Translations under genes and position numbers: made by a program
In this document: one piece after another, positions 47,177 to 58,570 of the stretch
Layout: the number at the start of each line of letters is the position of its first letter
Numbering within the stretch: position 1 is the first letter of the stretch
Notes under the pieces: model-generated
Databases searched by the model: none
What the model was told of the DNA's origin: nothing
Seen by the model: only the letters and a program-made list of their open reading frames with translations
Assembly (NCBI GenBank): GCA_021397835.1
Contig: JAJFZO010000191.1
Location: forward strand, 5,957,001 to 6,021,000
Reading direction: 5' to 3'
Origin: Moringa oleifera
Lineage: Eukaryota; Streptophyta; Magnoliopsida; Brassicales; Moringaceae
DNA: 64,000 bases

Positions 47177-48900
47177 ATGGATCGCCTAAAATAGATTAAG
47201 CAAAGAACACTTGAATGGTGTTAATAGTTTTCTAACTTTTACTTTCGTGAATAAATCCATCGATGAAAAAATTCCGTGTCCTTGTCAAAAATGTGTACTA
47301 TATTGTCATAAAAGTCGGGAAGAAACACATGAGCACCTAAGAGTCAATGGTATTATTCCTAGGTATGATCCTTGAATTTGTCATAGGGGTTATATGTCCA
47401 ATGTTGAGCATACAACAAATATTAATATGAAGGAAGAACAGTGTGAAGGTGATGACATGATGGGAATGTTGCATGGTGCTTTTGGAGTGTTTAACCAACC
47501 CAAAAATGTTAGTGTAAATAAAGAAGAGTTGGTACAAAAGAATCTACTATAAGAGAAAAAGGGTTTAACCGATTGATGAAAGATGCAAGCCAACTATTAT
47601 ATCCAATATATGAGAACTTTATTACACTTTCTTTCATATCGCATCTTTACCACATAAAGTGCCATTTTGGATGGTACAACAAATCATTTGGGGTTTTACT
47701 AAAACTTTTGAAAGATACATTTCCTAAAGGTAAGATGTTACCTAATTCTTACAATGAAATAAAGAAGATCTTTGAGGGATTAGGTCTTAAGTATGAAAAA
47801 ATTCATGCTTGTCCTAATGATTATTTACTTTTTTGGAAGGAATATAGTGGTGATGATGCTTGTAAGGTTTGTGGAGCTTCTGGATGGAAAACCAATGGAG
47901 AAAGAGAAAGGAAAAAAATTCCTTCAAAATTCTTAAGATATTTTCCCTAAAATCACAACTTCAAAGATTATATGCATGTTCCAAAACTTTAGCTTTGATA
48001 ATATGGCATGAGAAGGGTCGTACTAAAGATAACATTTTAATACATCCAACTGATTCTGAAGCATGAAAATGTTTGGATTTTCGATATGTAAATTTTAGTA
48101 GAGAACCTTATAACGTAAGATTGGGCCTTAATAGTGATGGTTTTAATCCATTTGGATTAATGCAAAATAATTAGCATACTTAGCCAGTCATTTTAGTACC
48201 ATATAACTAACCACCGGGATTATGCATGAAACAATCTTATTTTACGCTTTCATTACTTATTCCAAGACCAAAAGGACCAAAAAATGACATTGATGTGTAT
48301 TTGGAGCCTCTCATAGAAAAGTTAATTAAATTGCTGGAAGTGGATGTTAAGACCTACGATGCTTCAACTGAAGAGATATTTCAAATGCATGCAGTAGTTT
48401 TGTGGATTATAAAATGACTTTCCAACATATGAAAACTTGTATGATTGGTGCGCCTATGGTTGTTTTTGCTTGTCCTTGTTGTAATATGGACACTTCATTT
48501 AGAAGATTGACTTATGGTAAAAAGTTTTGCTATATGGGTCATCGACACTACTTGGATTCTATGCATACTTACCGATTTGATTTAAAGTCTTTTGATGGAT
48601 CTTTTGAATTGAGAACTGCACCTATTGTATTATCTGGATCCAAGGTATTAGATCAATTAAAAGGGATTAAATTCACTTATGATACGAAGAATAAATATAT
48701 CAGTGGTGTTCATGAGAAAACATGGCAAAAAAAAAAAAGCATTTTCTTCAAACTTCCTTATTGGGAGTATAATTTACTACGTCATAATCTTAAGGTAAAA
48801 CATATTAAGAAAAATATAAGTGACAACTTGGTCAACACATTGCTAAGCACCGAAAAAAAGTCAAAAAAATAACTTAAATGCTCATTGTGACTTGGAAATG
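47177..48900 (+). pseudogene. CACTA-2 TNP2 transposase remnant (Transpos_assoc + TNP2)
   Basis: An ATG at 47177 opens MDRLK and meets a stop. In the next frame, LSKEHLNGVNSFL, KIPCPCQKC (zinc-finger-like) and THEHLRVNGIIPRYDP follow: the PF13963 domain found at the start of plant CACTA transposases. From 47573, LYPIYENFITLSFISHLYHI, WYNKSFGVLLKLLKDTFP and LGLKYEKIHACPNDYLLFWK belong to TNP2 (PF02992). Then come DACKVCGASGW, IPRPKGPKNDIDVYLEPLIE and, after a frameshift at about 48415, YMGHRHYL and TYRFDLKSFDG. The domain cuts the element ends in transposition. At least six lesions, but the two longest open pieces (125 and 156 codons) show modest age. Confidence 0.88.
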
Positions 48901-49009
48901 ATGAATATAAAACAAGAGTTATAGCCTCAACAACGAGATTCTGGAAAAACATATTTTCCTCTTGCATGTTTTAACATGACTACATAAGAGAAAAAAGTTT
49001 TTTATAAGG

Positions 49010-49700
49010 TCTTGACAAATGTTAAGTTGTCAGCTTGTTATGCATTAAATATTTCGTGGTATATTCAAAGAAATCTCAAAATTTGTGGCCTTAAGAGTCA
49101 TGATTGTCATATGCTACTGCAACATCTTTTTCTAATTACTCTAAGAGGAACTTTCCTTGATAAAGTGGGCCCAGTGTTGATTGATTTTTGTCTTTTTTTT
49201 TTTTTGGAGTTATATGTTCGAAAACTCTACAAATTTCATGAGCTTTAGCTTGTCAAAGTAAAGATTACTAAAACACTTTCCAATGTAGACAAACTCTTCC
49301 CTCGTCATTTTTCACCATTATAGTGCATTTGGTTGTTCACTTAGCAATAGAGGCTAAAATTGCTGGGTCAGTACATAGTTGATGAATGTATCTAATTGAG
49401 AGGTAAAAAGTCATTATTCTTCATTAAGTTATTTTTCTTATTTTGATTATCAAGAGGTTACACTACAGTCGAACCTTCATAATTGGAATAGGTACTTATC
49501 TACTTTAAAGTCTTATGTGCATAACCGAGCACATCTATAGGGTTCAATTGTAGAACCATACATTTCAAATGAATGTTTGACGTTTTACTCCCACTACTTA
49601 CAAGATTTTGGAACAAAATTTCAACGATTAGCTAGAAATAATATGGATATTGAATATTAAACAGAATAAGCATCACATATTTTCCCGTATGTAGGGCGAC
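49010..49700 (+). pseudogene. CACTA-2 DUF4218 remnant
   Basis: The text NVKLSACYALNISWYIQ, then LKICGLKSHDCHMLLQHL and FLDKVGPVLIDFCLFF (49015-49200) is the start of DUF4218 (PF13960), normally fused after TNP2. The later half (49320-49680) retains fragments such as MYLIERY and the CRATIWEHPS-like end, with many stops. Its function inside the transposase is unknown. Confidence 0.75.
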
Positions 49701-50197
49701 CATATGGGAGCATCCAAGTGTTTTTGATGGATCAGAAAACATGGACACAAGTCCATCACTATGTGCTCTTCAATAACAATTATAACATTGTTGAATCATT
49801 TAAAAAATAAGTTTCATTATATATTTTGCATATATTAAGAGACATATTGGCTTGTATTTGCTTACATTTAACATACATTTGGGGAGTATATTGGTGTAAT
49901 TAATAGATTGAATCGACGATGTTGTCTATCACAACATGATATAGATCGTATATATTGTGAAAACTTTCATGAATGGTTTAAGGAGTGGGTAAGTATTACA
50001 ATCAACTCATAGACAAACTTTTCATTTATTGTACAAAAAAGCTTTTACCATACACCAATAATTACATTTATTTATGCTCCATTACAATGATTTAGGTTAT
50101 AAAACTCGACAATCAAACTAATAATCAAATTACAAATGATATTAGATTACTTATTTATGGGCCAAATTTCATTGCAAGAAGATTTTAAGCTTTTGAT

Positions 50198-50525
50198 ATG
50201 AATAACAGTTACCAATTTCGTATAAAAGAATATGAAAGAAATTTGAATACTCAAAATAGTGGAGTCATGGTCATTGTAAAGACACAAACTTATACAAATG
50301 CCAGCGACACAAGGCCTAATTTAGAGGATGTTGTTTATTATGGTTCATTGATTGATATCATGGAGTTGAATTATTATAGATGAGCTACAGTGGTTTTATT
50401 CAAGTGTGCTTGCATTGATGTTACACGAGGTAGAGGAGTAAAGCAAGATGCATTGGGAGGGTATGCACTTGTTAATTTTTCACATCTGATACACGCTATT
50501 GATCATTTAAGTGATGAGCTTTAAT
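50198..50525 (+). pseudogene. CACTA-2 DUF4216 remnant (C-terminal transposase module)
   Basis: NSGVMVIVKTQTYTNASDTR, then DVVYYGSLIDIMELNYYR; a TGA stop at 50381-50383 replaces a codon in front of VVLFKCACIDVTRGRGVKQD and YALVNFSHLIHAIDHLSDE. This matches DUF4216 (PF13952) almost throughout, with a single stop. It forms the C-terminal part of plant TNP2-type proteins. Confidence 0.88.
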
Positions 50526-50934
50526 ACTGAAGCAAGGTTTTATTAATCCATAATTTCTAAAATTTTGGTTTGAGGATATACATTTATTATTTGTTATTTA
50601 GTTGTTATCTTGTTTAAATTTGCATAGGGTGCACAAAAAATAATGATGTCTATTGGAGCAGTGCTACAAAAGGAGAAGCAAAAGTTAACAAGTTAGAGTA
50701 GAAGCTAACAATTCAGAGTAGAAGCAGGATTGATAATTGGTATGTTTTTCAATGTTCCATTGGTGTAGGAATTGTTTTTTTTTTTTTTTTTGCATTTAAT
50801 ATTTCTTGGCCTTAAAAGCACTAAGGTGGCTCAAAATTCTTTTTGTTTGCTTTTTTTTAAATAATGTTTTGTATCCTTACAATTTTCATATTTTTCTTCT
50901 TAATGATTTTGAAGTTGATCTTCTAGGTGGGCCA

Positions 50935-51520
50935 ATGGTTTGAGTTTTGTCCTATGCACAAAAAATTTGTGAGTTTCTTTATTTATATTTGCTCTTGACA
51001 TGGAGTAGTAAGGGGAGAAAAGAACAATAACTCATTAGAGAAGATTATATTAGGATATAATGGGAAAAAGAAAAAGTTTGCATAGAATCTCTTTCCATGG
51101 AAAAAGTAGAGGTTAGATCACTTCACTTTGGTTTGGGTCTACCCTTTGCAAGAAAAACTTATGAGTTTTCTTTATTTATATTTGCATTTGCTATTGACAT
51201 ACAGTAGTGAAGGGAAAAAAAAAAGAACAAGAACTCATTAGAAAAGACTATATTAGGATGTAATAGGAAAAAGAAAATGTTTATGTAGTTTTTTCATGAA
51301 GAAAGTAAATGTTAGATCACTTCACTTTGGTTTGGGTTTTGCCCTTTGCGAAAAAAGACATATGCGTTTCTTTATTTATATTTACTTTTGACATAGAGTG
51401 GTGAAAGGATAAAAGAAGAAGAACTTATTAGAGAAGACTATATTAGGATATAATAGGGAAACAAAAGGTTTGCATAAAGTCTTTTTTCATGAAGAAAGTA
51501 TAGGATATTCTAGTATGAAG
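50935..51520 (+). repeat. threefold tandem repeat (about 195-205 bp) of the second ORF's first exon
   Basis: A block with TTTATTTATATTTGC, then CATTAGAGAAGA, then TTAGGATATAAT, then TCATGAAGAAAGTA occurs three times, starting near 50970, 51168 and 51370. CACTA-1 has the block once (23755-23890). The first two copies end in GTTAGATCACTTCACTTTGG; the third continues into the ORF. Confidence 0.85.
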
Positions 51521-51639
51521 CCTTCTTCAGAGCAACAAAGTCAACCATAATCTAATGCTGAGCATTCTATTAAAGAACACTATAGCACAGAGTTAACAAA
51601 TACATCTGGTAAATTTTAATTTGTATTAAATGATCACTT

Positions 51640-53260
51640 ATTTCCTTGAAAATTTTGATTATGTTTTTATTTTCACATTTTTTAGATAAAAGAATAAACA
51701 GAGGGCCTACATTACTAGCACATATTTGGAATCAACCCAAAGAAGGAAAGGTAGTTGTGCAATTTAATGATAGAGGACAAGCCATCAAAAATAAAGGATG
51801 TGTACTTGCTAGTTTCTTAGGCAATTTAGCAAGAAATCCAAATGTAACTCCTCTTCATATTGATGACTGGAAAATGTTCCCAAAGAAAGACAAAAAGGAC
51901 TTGTTAACATTGGTAAAGGTAAGCAAATATTAAATTTTAATTTTTTTATGTGCTTTGAGATTTATTATATAAGTAGGATATATAGCACATTTGTTGATTT
52001 TTTTATATACTTCAATGCAATCAAAATTTTTAATACCCCAAAGTGGTGAAAAATGGATGTTGAGATCACTTGAAAAGAAATGGAAGGACTACAAATGTGA
52101 GATCAAAGCTGAGTTTTTTGTGAGATTTCAAAATAAGGAAAAAGTCTTAAACAATAGGCCCGAACGCATAGTAAGAGATCAATTAACTATCTTAGTTTTA
52201 TTTTGGTATTCCAAGAAAGCTAAGGTAAGTGGTTGAATTAAAAAAAATAAAATCATTTTTTATTTGATAAAATTATATTAATAATTATTGTAGTATTAGA
52301 AATGTAATGACCTAAACAAAAAAAATAGGATGAATCTAAAGATGGCACATATTGGGGGATCCAAAAGCATTGCACGCTTAATGAGAGAAAAGGTAAGATA
52401 TAATTCTTTTATAAAGTAATTTTAATAGTAAATCATTTCAAATACATTTTATAAGAATTATAGCATTATATGTACTGATATAATAGGGCAAAGACAGAGT
52501 AATGCCATCACGAGCACACATATTCATAAACACTCACAATGAGCGAAAACATGGAAGACCACTCGATGAGAAGTCTGCTCGAATAGTGGTAAGTTTATGT
52601 AAACCTTAAAATGCATTGTCATGCCAAGTTCTTAATTTTAAATATGTCATTCTTTAAATATAATAAAAGTATATGCTAAATTATATTTTTATATGTTATA
52701 TTGAGTATAGGATTTAATGAAGGACAAATTAAATCAATGTGAAAGTTCTAATTAGCAATCAAAATAAACATTAAATTGGGAAAATGATATATATTCGTAA
52801 CTAATGGGACCAAAAAGAAGTGGGCTTGTGTGTGGATTAGGATTTTGTCCAACTCCACAAAGTTTATTGACTTCATTATTCTCTTGCACGAGGAAAAATG
52901 TGAACGAGAATATAGTTGATAAGAGGGTTCATAAGTTGAAAAATGACTTGAAGATGATGAAAGAAAATCAGAAACGTTTGGAAGCTGAACTTGCAATGAT
53001 GAAATCATTGTTAACAGGAAGATCTTCTAATACAATATATGTTGAAATGATGGACCATTTAATAATCAGCTATGATCTACTTCATATCTTCTATTGTCTA
53101 TGAAAATGTGGACAGAAGCTCACCATGAAGAAAAACAATATATTAAAATTGAACTTTATTTTATATTGTATTATTGAAATGCATAATCTTATTTGTTTTT
53201 TTACATATTTAATAGATTCTTGAAGCATTGAGTGCTCATAGAGATATTGAAGAAAATGAT
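51640..53260 (+). pseudogene. CACTA-2 second ORF, Transposase_24 (Ptta/En/Spm), with introns
   Basis: Exons are readable at 51680-51918 (RGPTLLAHIWNQPKEGKVVV, then PLHIDDWKMFPKKDKKDLL), 52010-52224 (EKWMLRSLEKKWKDYKCEIK), 52320-52392 (MAHIGGSKSIARLMREK), 52488-52590 (HIFINTHNERKHGRPLDEKS) and 52800-53000 (VHKLKNDLKMMKENQKRLEA, a coiled coil). GTAAG donors follow exons at 51919, 52225, 52393 and 52591. The pattern fits PF03004, 'plant transposase (Ptta/En/Spm family)'. In En/Spm the second product binds subterminal repeats. Most exons are open, so this module is the best preserved in the element. Confidence 0.82.
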
Positions 53261-53639
53261 GAAAATCTGATGTCTGAAACTTCTAAGGGTAAGTATTATT
53301 TTTTGTTCTTATAAAATAGTTATATTTTGTACATGTTCTTACATATATTTTTCATTTTCAGATCATACATCATGAACTATCATTTGTTGAAAATTAATAA
53401 ACTGATATTTTGTAGAGTTAGTGTACTAACTTTTAACTCTTTAAATTTAAGAGCACTAGCGAACATTTTACTTTGAATTATATTTTTTTTATATGACTAT
53501 TTGACATTTGGATATATTTTATTATGTAAATATATATATATATGGTATTTTAGTTATGAATGAGTATGTTTGTTTCAATTACATTGTAAGTTACAATTTC
53601 AAATTTTTATACTTTAACTTGTAAATATTTTTTTGAAAA

Positions 53640-54258
53640 AATAGCAGTTATTCAAATATTAATTATCATAGCAAATCTATAGTTTGGTTTATATGGATAA
53701 TTATATTAGTATTTAATGAAAAATTATTAATTATCATAAATAAAAAAAGTCAACTTGCTTTTAATAACAATTGCTAATTAATTAATAATTGTTTCTAAAT
53801 ACATATATATTTAATGGCAATTAATAATTATCACAAATAAAAATAAAAAAATCAATTCATTTTTAGTAACAATTATTATTTGCCTTAATAATTATCATTC
53901 AATAATTAGATATTTAGTTATCATTGATAATTACCATAAACAATATAAATATCAATTTATTTTTAATGATAATTGATAATTATCACTAACAATATAAATA
54001 TCAATATACTTTTTACGGTATTTGTCAATTATCGCTAATAATTACCAGTAATAATATAAATTTTTAAGGACAATTATTTTATATCTTTATCAACAATCAT
54101 AGTAATTACCGCTATAAGGTTTTCTCGATCTCAACTATGTCGGCTTTTGATCAATTGTTCATAAAGACCTTGGTGGCAATTGTAATTATCGCTAAAACTC
54201 AAAATAATTATCGCTAAAATTCAAAATAATTATCGCTAAACCATTTTATGCTATAGTA
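53640..54258. repeat. subterminal repeat array and 3' terminus of CACTA-2
   Basis: Units with GATAATTATCACTAA, TAATTATCGCTAA and AATTGATAATTATC at about 45-50 base spacing up to the terminus. The AATAATTATCGCTAA unit directly before the end is repeated (54203-54240), one unit more than in CACTA-1. Confidence 0.75.
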
Positions 54259-57200
54259 AATTAATTACAGTCATTTGTCTTTTATTTGATATTTGTAATT
54301 TTTCATAGACCGGTCATAGTCACAGTCTTCCTTCCTTGTTTGCTCTCACATTACGTACTACAAGCAATTTGAATAATGATGAGAATAGTGATAACAGTAA
54401 TGATTTTATATATAAATCAAGATACTTAAATCTCCCCGTAAAATAGCATCTATTACAACATGATTTTTCAATATGAAACATATAAAGTTCAGAACAATCA
54501 GATGTTTCATTCAATAAACCAATTGTTGTACCAGGAAGCGACTGGGGAGAAGAGGACATGGAATTTAAAGAACCAGAATGATGCACTAAGTGGTGCTGGC
54601 GTCCTGAATTGAGGTGAGTTCTTGGTTCCACGTCTCTATCCTTACTAATAATCTGAAGGGTTTTATGCATTCAAAACTACTCACGGGTATTGAACAGATT
54701 AATTTGGCAAATTATCTTGCTAATTTCATGATGAAGTTTGGTCACAACGACAGGCAATTCTTTGATATAATCTTTGCCAGGTTTACTTTGATCTCTCTGT
54801 TAACCATAATAAGTCGTCGTTTTGCTTGATCCCACTTTGCAGAAACGTATCATGCTAATTATAAAACTTTTGAAATTGTAGGGCCTGACACAGTGGCAAT
54901 TGAATGCTATCTTGGTTGGTTCTAAATCGTTGAGAGTTTCTTGGGTTCATTGACGCAATAAGAACCTTGTGGGCCTTAATTTGTTGTGCTGTACATTTTC
55001 AGTAAGGTGGAAGGTTATTGTTGTCTCTTTTGGTCAGCTTAGACGCTGACCATTGCTCTCGTGGTATCACTGCCCGGATAGCGAAAGGGGTATATTATTG
55101 GTCAAATTCTATCACATGAATCGTGCATGCCCCTTTGTAAATTAGAAGCAAACTTGGTTACATTATGAGTCTGACACATGCATGGCGACTTTTCCTGGTA
55201 AAGGACAATGATGTCTTACTGAGTGACCCATATCTGTCTCAGGCCCTACCATCTTTGTGTAAGTCACTTCAGCCACAAGTTCTACTAACAAATTTGTTTT
55301 GTTATGGACATGCACAAAACATGCAACTTTTGAGTGCAAGTTGACTGAGTGAAGTCATTTTTTATTTGCCCGTTTAGTTCATGTTTAATATTTTTAAAAA
55401 AATTATTTAAATTAAAAATTTTATATAACAAATTTAATTTAAAATTTATCATAAATATAAAAAGTATTCAACCTCATACCATATAAAAGGTTTAGATTTT
55501 TTGACTGCTAAAAACATATTTTTATAAATTCTTTATCCGTGTAAAAATTTTAAAAATATTTTAAATAATAAAAAATTTAAAATTATTTTATGATTTTTGA
55601 ATATCTCTTTATATTTTTATAAATTTCAGATCAAAAGCCTGTTGCCTCTTTGGAAAAAAAATGGTCAACTTTGAATTAAATTAATATTTTATATATATAA
55701 CTAATCCAAAAAAACTATAGTGATTTAATTAACAAATGTAAATAATACAAAGATTATTTTTCTATTTAATTTTTTAAGAATAAAAATTTTATTATAGGGA
55801 TTGATAATAATAAGTTACTTAAAACCCTGAAAAAGTTCTTAAATAAATTTTTATCAATTAATTTGAATAAAATTAAATTCTAAACTCAAATAATCACTAA
55901 GGAGTTTTCATTTTAGTTAACTTTTTTTTTTTTCCTTCCAAATTGAAAACTGCTTAATTTCATAAAGAGAGTGCAAAAAAATTTCTCTAAAAATAACTCA
56001 TAAATCAAAGAGGCATAAAGTTATTTGAATGGTAAAAAGCAAACTTGATGCCCCAAATTTTAATAGAGAAAGTTATTGTTTCCAAATAAAGTCTAAGACC
56101 AAAAAACAAGATTTGATGAAGAAAAAACAAAATAATAAGCATTAAACTTGATATATGATACACATAATAAACAGTTAATTGAAAAAACAATGCTTGAGTT
56201 TAAATTTTCTTTAAAATTGGAGCATTACGGTTCACAAAATGGAAGAATGATGTGAAGAAAAATATATTTTCAAAAAATTCTTATTTTGCATTTGAAAATT
56301 TCTTACTCATGTTAATATTGTTCAAATTAAATAAATAAAAGCTTAATTTGAGTTAAATTAATTAATAATAATTTATTTGAAATCTTGAAATTTAAAATGG
56401 GTTTGGAGAGAAGACATTTAATGTTTTTTATAAAAAAAATAAAGATATTCAAGGTTTTAATCATTTTGTCAACTCATCAATGCAATAAAAATCTACAATT
56501 ACCCAAATGCTTTTTTAGAAGTACTAGATTTGATCACAATGTTATCCCAGAAAATATAAATATATAGGATTACCACCCAAACAAATAATTTCTCCTATGA
56601 AGTTATGAGTCCCTCTAAACAACTCCGGGTACTAACGGTGGTGGTCTATATAAAACGATGTCCATGCACGGGAGAGCGTATTAGGTCTTATCCTTAATCT
56701 TACATTAAGTATTAACTTGCAAGCAAGATATCATCTAAATTTAAATATATTTTAATTTTATGAAGCATTTTCACATTATCTATAACTACAGTGTGACTCA
56801 AAAAAATAAAACTTTGCAACTATGATTAAAGTAAACAATAGCCTCTAAATTTAATATGCACTTAGATTTATATTATATTTTACTGTAAATTTACACATGA
56901 TATAAAACTATTTGTTTTTTTTAAGTATCCACATAATTAATCTAAATTATAATGATAAATGATTGGGAGTATGGTATTCGAAATCGTCCAAAACTGCGTA
57001 GCCCATCAGTTAGTAGAACGGAAACAAGTTTAACGAATGGAGTTGAAGACATACTTACAACATCGGTCACCGAGTGGAAAAAGTAAAATATCATTTGCTG
57101 AATGGGAAAAAGTATGCCATTGTTTGATGTTGTGGATCTACAATTACTGGATTTACTTGTCCCCAAAAACCATCTGCAATGGAGGTGGGTTTATAGCCCC

Positions 57201-57423
57201 AATCCAAATCTCAATAGTTAGATTTGGTTGTTTGTGTATTTACCTTAAAATATGAAGTACATGATAGTTGCCAACAACTTGGATCAAGCCAAAAAACACT
57301 AATGCCATAGTTATCACAATATGAAACTAGCTGTGCCTTGTTGGCTGCAATCTATGTCATTACAAACAACCTAAACTTCTGTGGTTTTTATTCATTACAG
57401 CCTGCTTGATCCATGTGGCTTAA

Positions 57424-57780
57424 TTATCTTAGCCACCATCTCTCTCGATCACAAGAACTAAAGGAACAGAACTTGAACCCCAGAACAGAACCGGACTGCC
57501 TGTACTCAGCTTCTTCAATGGCCTCTCTTACACTTAGCTCCTCGCCGATATCAGGCAAGCTGTGAAGGTAATTAGGGAGCACGGAGTAACGAAGCAAGAA
57601 ATCCCATGCCCATTTCAAGCGGGTAGCGATTGAAAGCACATGATTCAACATGTTTGATCGAGGGTGGAGTCTCTGGCAAACAGAGAAGCAGAAGACGAGA
57701 AGGTAGAAGAGAGCGACAGCTGGCACAATAAGTGGCCAAGGCTTATTGTGGGTGATTTTTGCGCAGCGAAACTGGCACAA
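57424..57780 (-). pseudogene. RING-less paralogue of the RING-H2 gene
   Basis: The frame stays open over about 118 codons and matches the intact gene from WPL (residue 4) to the identical end DRERWWLR. Three changes matter. The ATG of the intact gene is ATA here (ACAATAAGC against GCAATGAGC), and the open frame has no upstream ATG; its first codon is TTG. About 150 bp coding for the whole RING finger are gone, with the first zinc ligand Cys83 now Tyr just before the junction (57500-57504). One more codon is missing near residue 61. The TM helix (LIVPAVALFYLLVFCFSV) is kept. The promoter TATA is kept (57788-57797). Best seen as a pseudogene, or a membrane stub without ligase activity. Confidence 0.88.
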
Positions 57781-57787
57781 GTGGGGT

Positions 57788-57797
57788 GTATTTATAG
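57788..57797 (-). promoter_or_regulatory. TATA box of the RING-less paralogue
   Basis: CTATAAATAC on the minus strand, a better TATA match than in the intact gene. Confidence 0.55.
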
Positions 57798-57808
57798 AGC
57801 CGCACCAT

Positions 57809-57985
57809 ACCCATACATACTGTGGAATGTATTATGGTCCATGCCTATTAGGTCAAGCCTTAAGTACCCAACTTACATACATAGTAAGGGCCCAAACCCA
57901 TACATACTGTGGAATGTATTATGGTCCATGCCTATTAGGTCAAGCCTTAAGTACCCAACTTACTACATACTAAGGGCCCATACCC
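57809..57985. repeat. 86-87 bp tandem duplication upstream of the RING-less paralogue
   Basis: ACCCATACATACTGTGGAAT starts at 57809 and again at 57896; a third start (ACCCATAG) at 57982 is cut short. The two full copies are almost identical (one ACATACATAGT versus ACTACATACT difference and one C/A difference). It lies directly upstream of the TATA box, and no counterpart was seen upstream of the intact gene. Confidence 0.93.
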
Positions 57986-57999
57986 ATAGAAGAGATTCT

Positions 58000-58404
58000 T
58001 ATCTTCACAAATCATACTTCAAGATTTTAAAATGGAAAATCTGTTTTTAAATGTTCGCAATAGGTATTTACATAAACAAGCAATCTCATTAATGTCTGCT
58101 TTTTTAGCATTTTTTAAATTTTTAATGAATGATGTATAGTTACTCATTTGCCCATGTATGGAAAAATAAGAAATCAAACATCTCAAACATCTCTCATTAC
58201 TTTTGTGCTACACTCCACCACTTCTCTTCGTCTCTCTTCAATCAGTATTTGTTAATATCTTAGTGTTTGTTGAATAGTAACGAAAAACCAAAAAATCAAT
58301 GAAGGTATGGTTTTAAATGATATATTTTGCTTAAATTTAGGATTTTTTGCTTGTTGGATACCCATGAACCGAATCATCCTTTGATGTTGCAGTTGTTGTT
58401 GTTG

Positions 58405-58436
<32 letters not shown>

Positions 58437-58570
58437 GTATTTTAAGTGAACTTTATGATTTTGGAAGCTTGCGTGAATGCATGTTGTTGAACACTTTTCT
58501 TTCAATTTTGTTATTGGTTTATGAATCTCCAATGTTTGGGTATGTCTTTGTGCTCCGTTTGATTCATTTC
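58000..58570. other. spacer with a compound trinucleotide microsatellite
   Basis: No gene seen. A (GTT)n followed by (ATT)n run occupies about 58390-58437. Confidence 0.6.

Larger units (their letters stand above)
42608..54258 (+). mobile_element. CACTA-2: near full-length CACTA (En/Spm) element
   Basis: It starts CACTACAATAC at 42608. It ends GCTATAGTA at about 54258, where the expected terminal G is A. Left and right arms match CACTA-1. It carries an ordered set of plant CACTA domains: Transpos_assoc (47177 on), TNP2 (47570-48870), DUF4218 (49010-49700), DUF4216 (50198-50525), and the second ORF Transposase_24 (51640-53260). All are broken. It sits between segmental copies A and B, just upstream of the RING-H2 promoter. 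No 3-bp target duplication is evident. Confidence 0.88.
54450..57830. repeat. segmental duplication copy B
   Basis: A continuous 3.4-kb counterpart of copy A (27831-27938 + 33490-35500 + 41428-42480) without the Tork-like copia and without MULE-2. Its continuity across the copia site (54600-54625) and across the MULE-2 site (55620-56950, AT-rich, with private changes) shows that both insertions happened in copy A only. Between 55650 and 56930 there is no recognisable gene. Confidence 0.88.

Noticed and set aside
54320..54670. 116-codon minus-strand frame near the start of copy B
   Set aside because: Where copy A can be compared (27831-27938, 33490 on), the frame is not kept, so coding is not supported.
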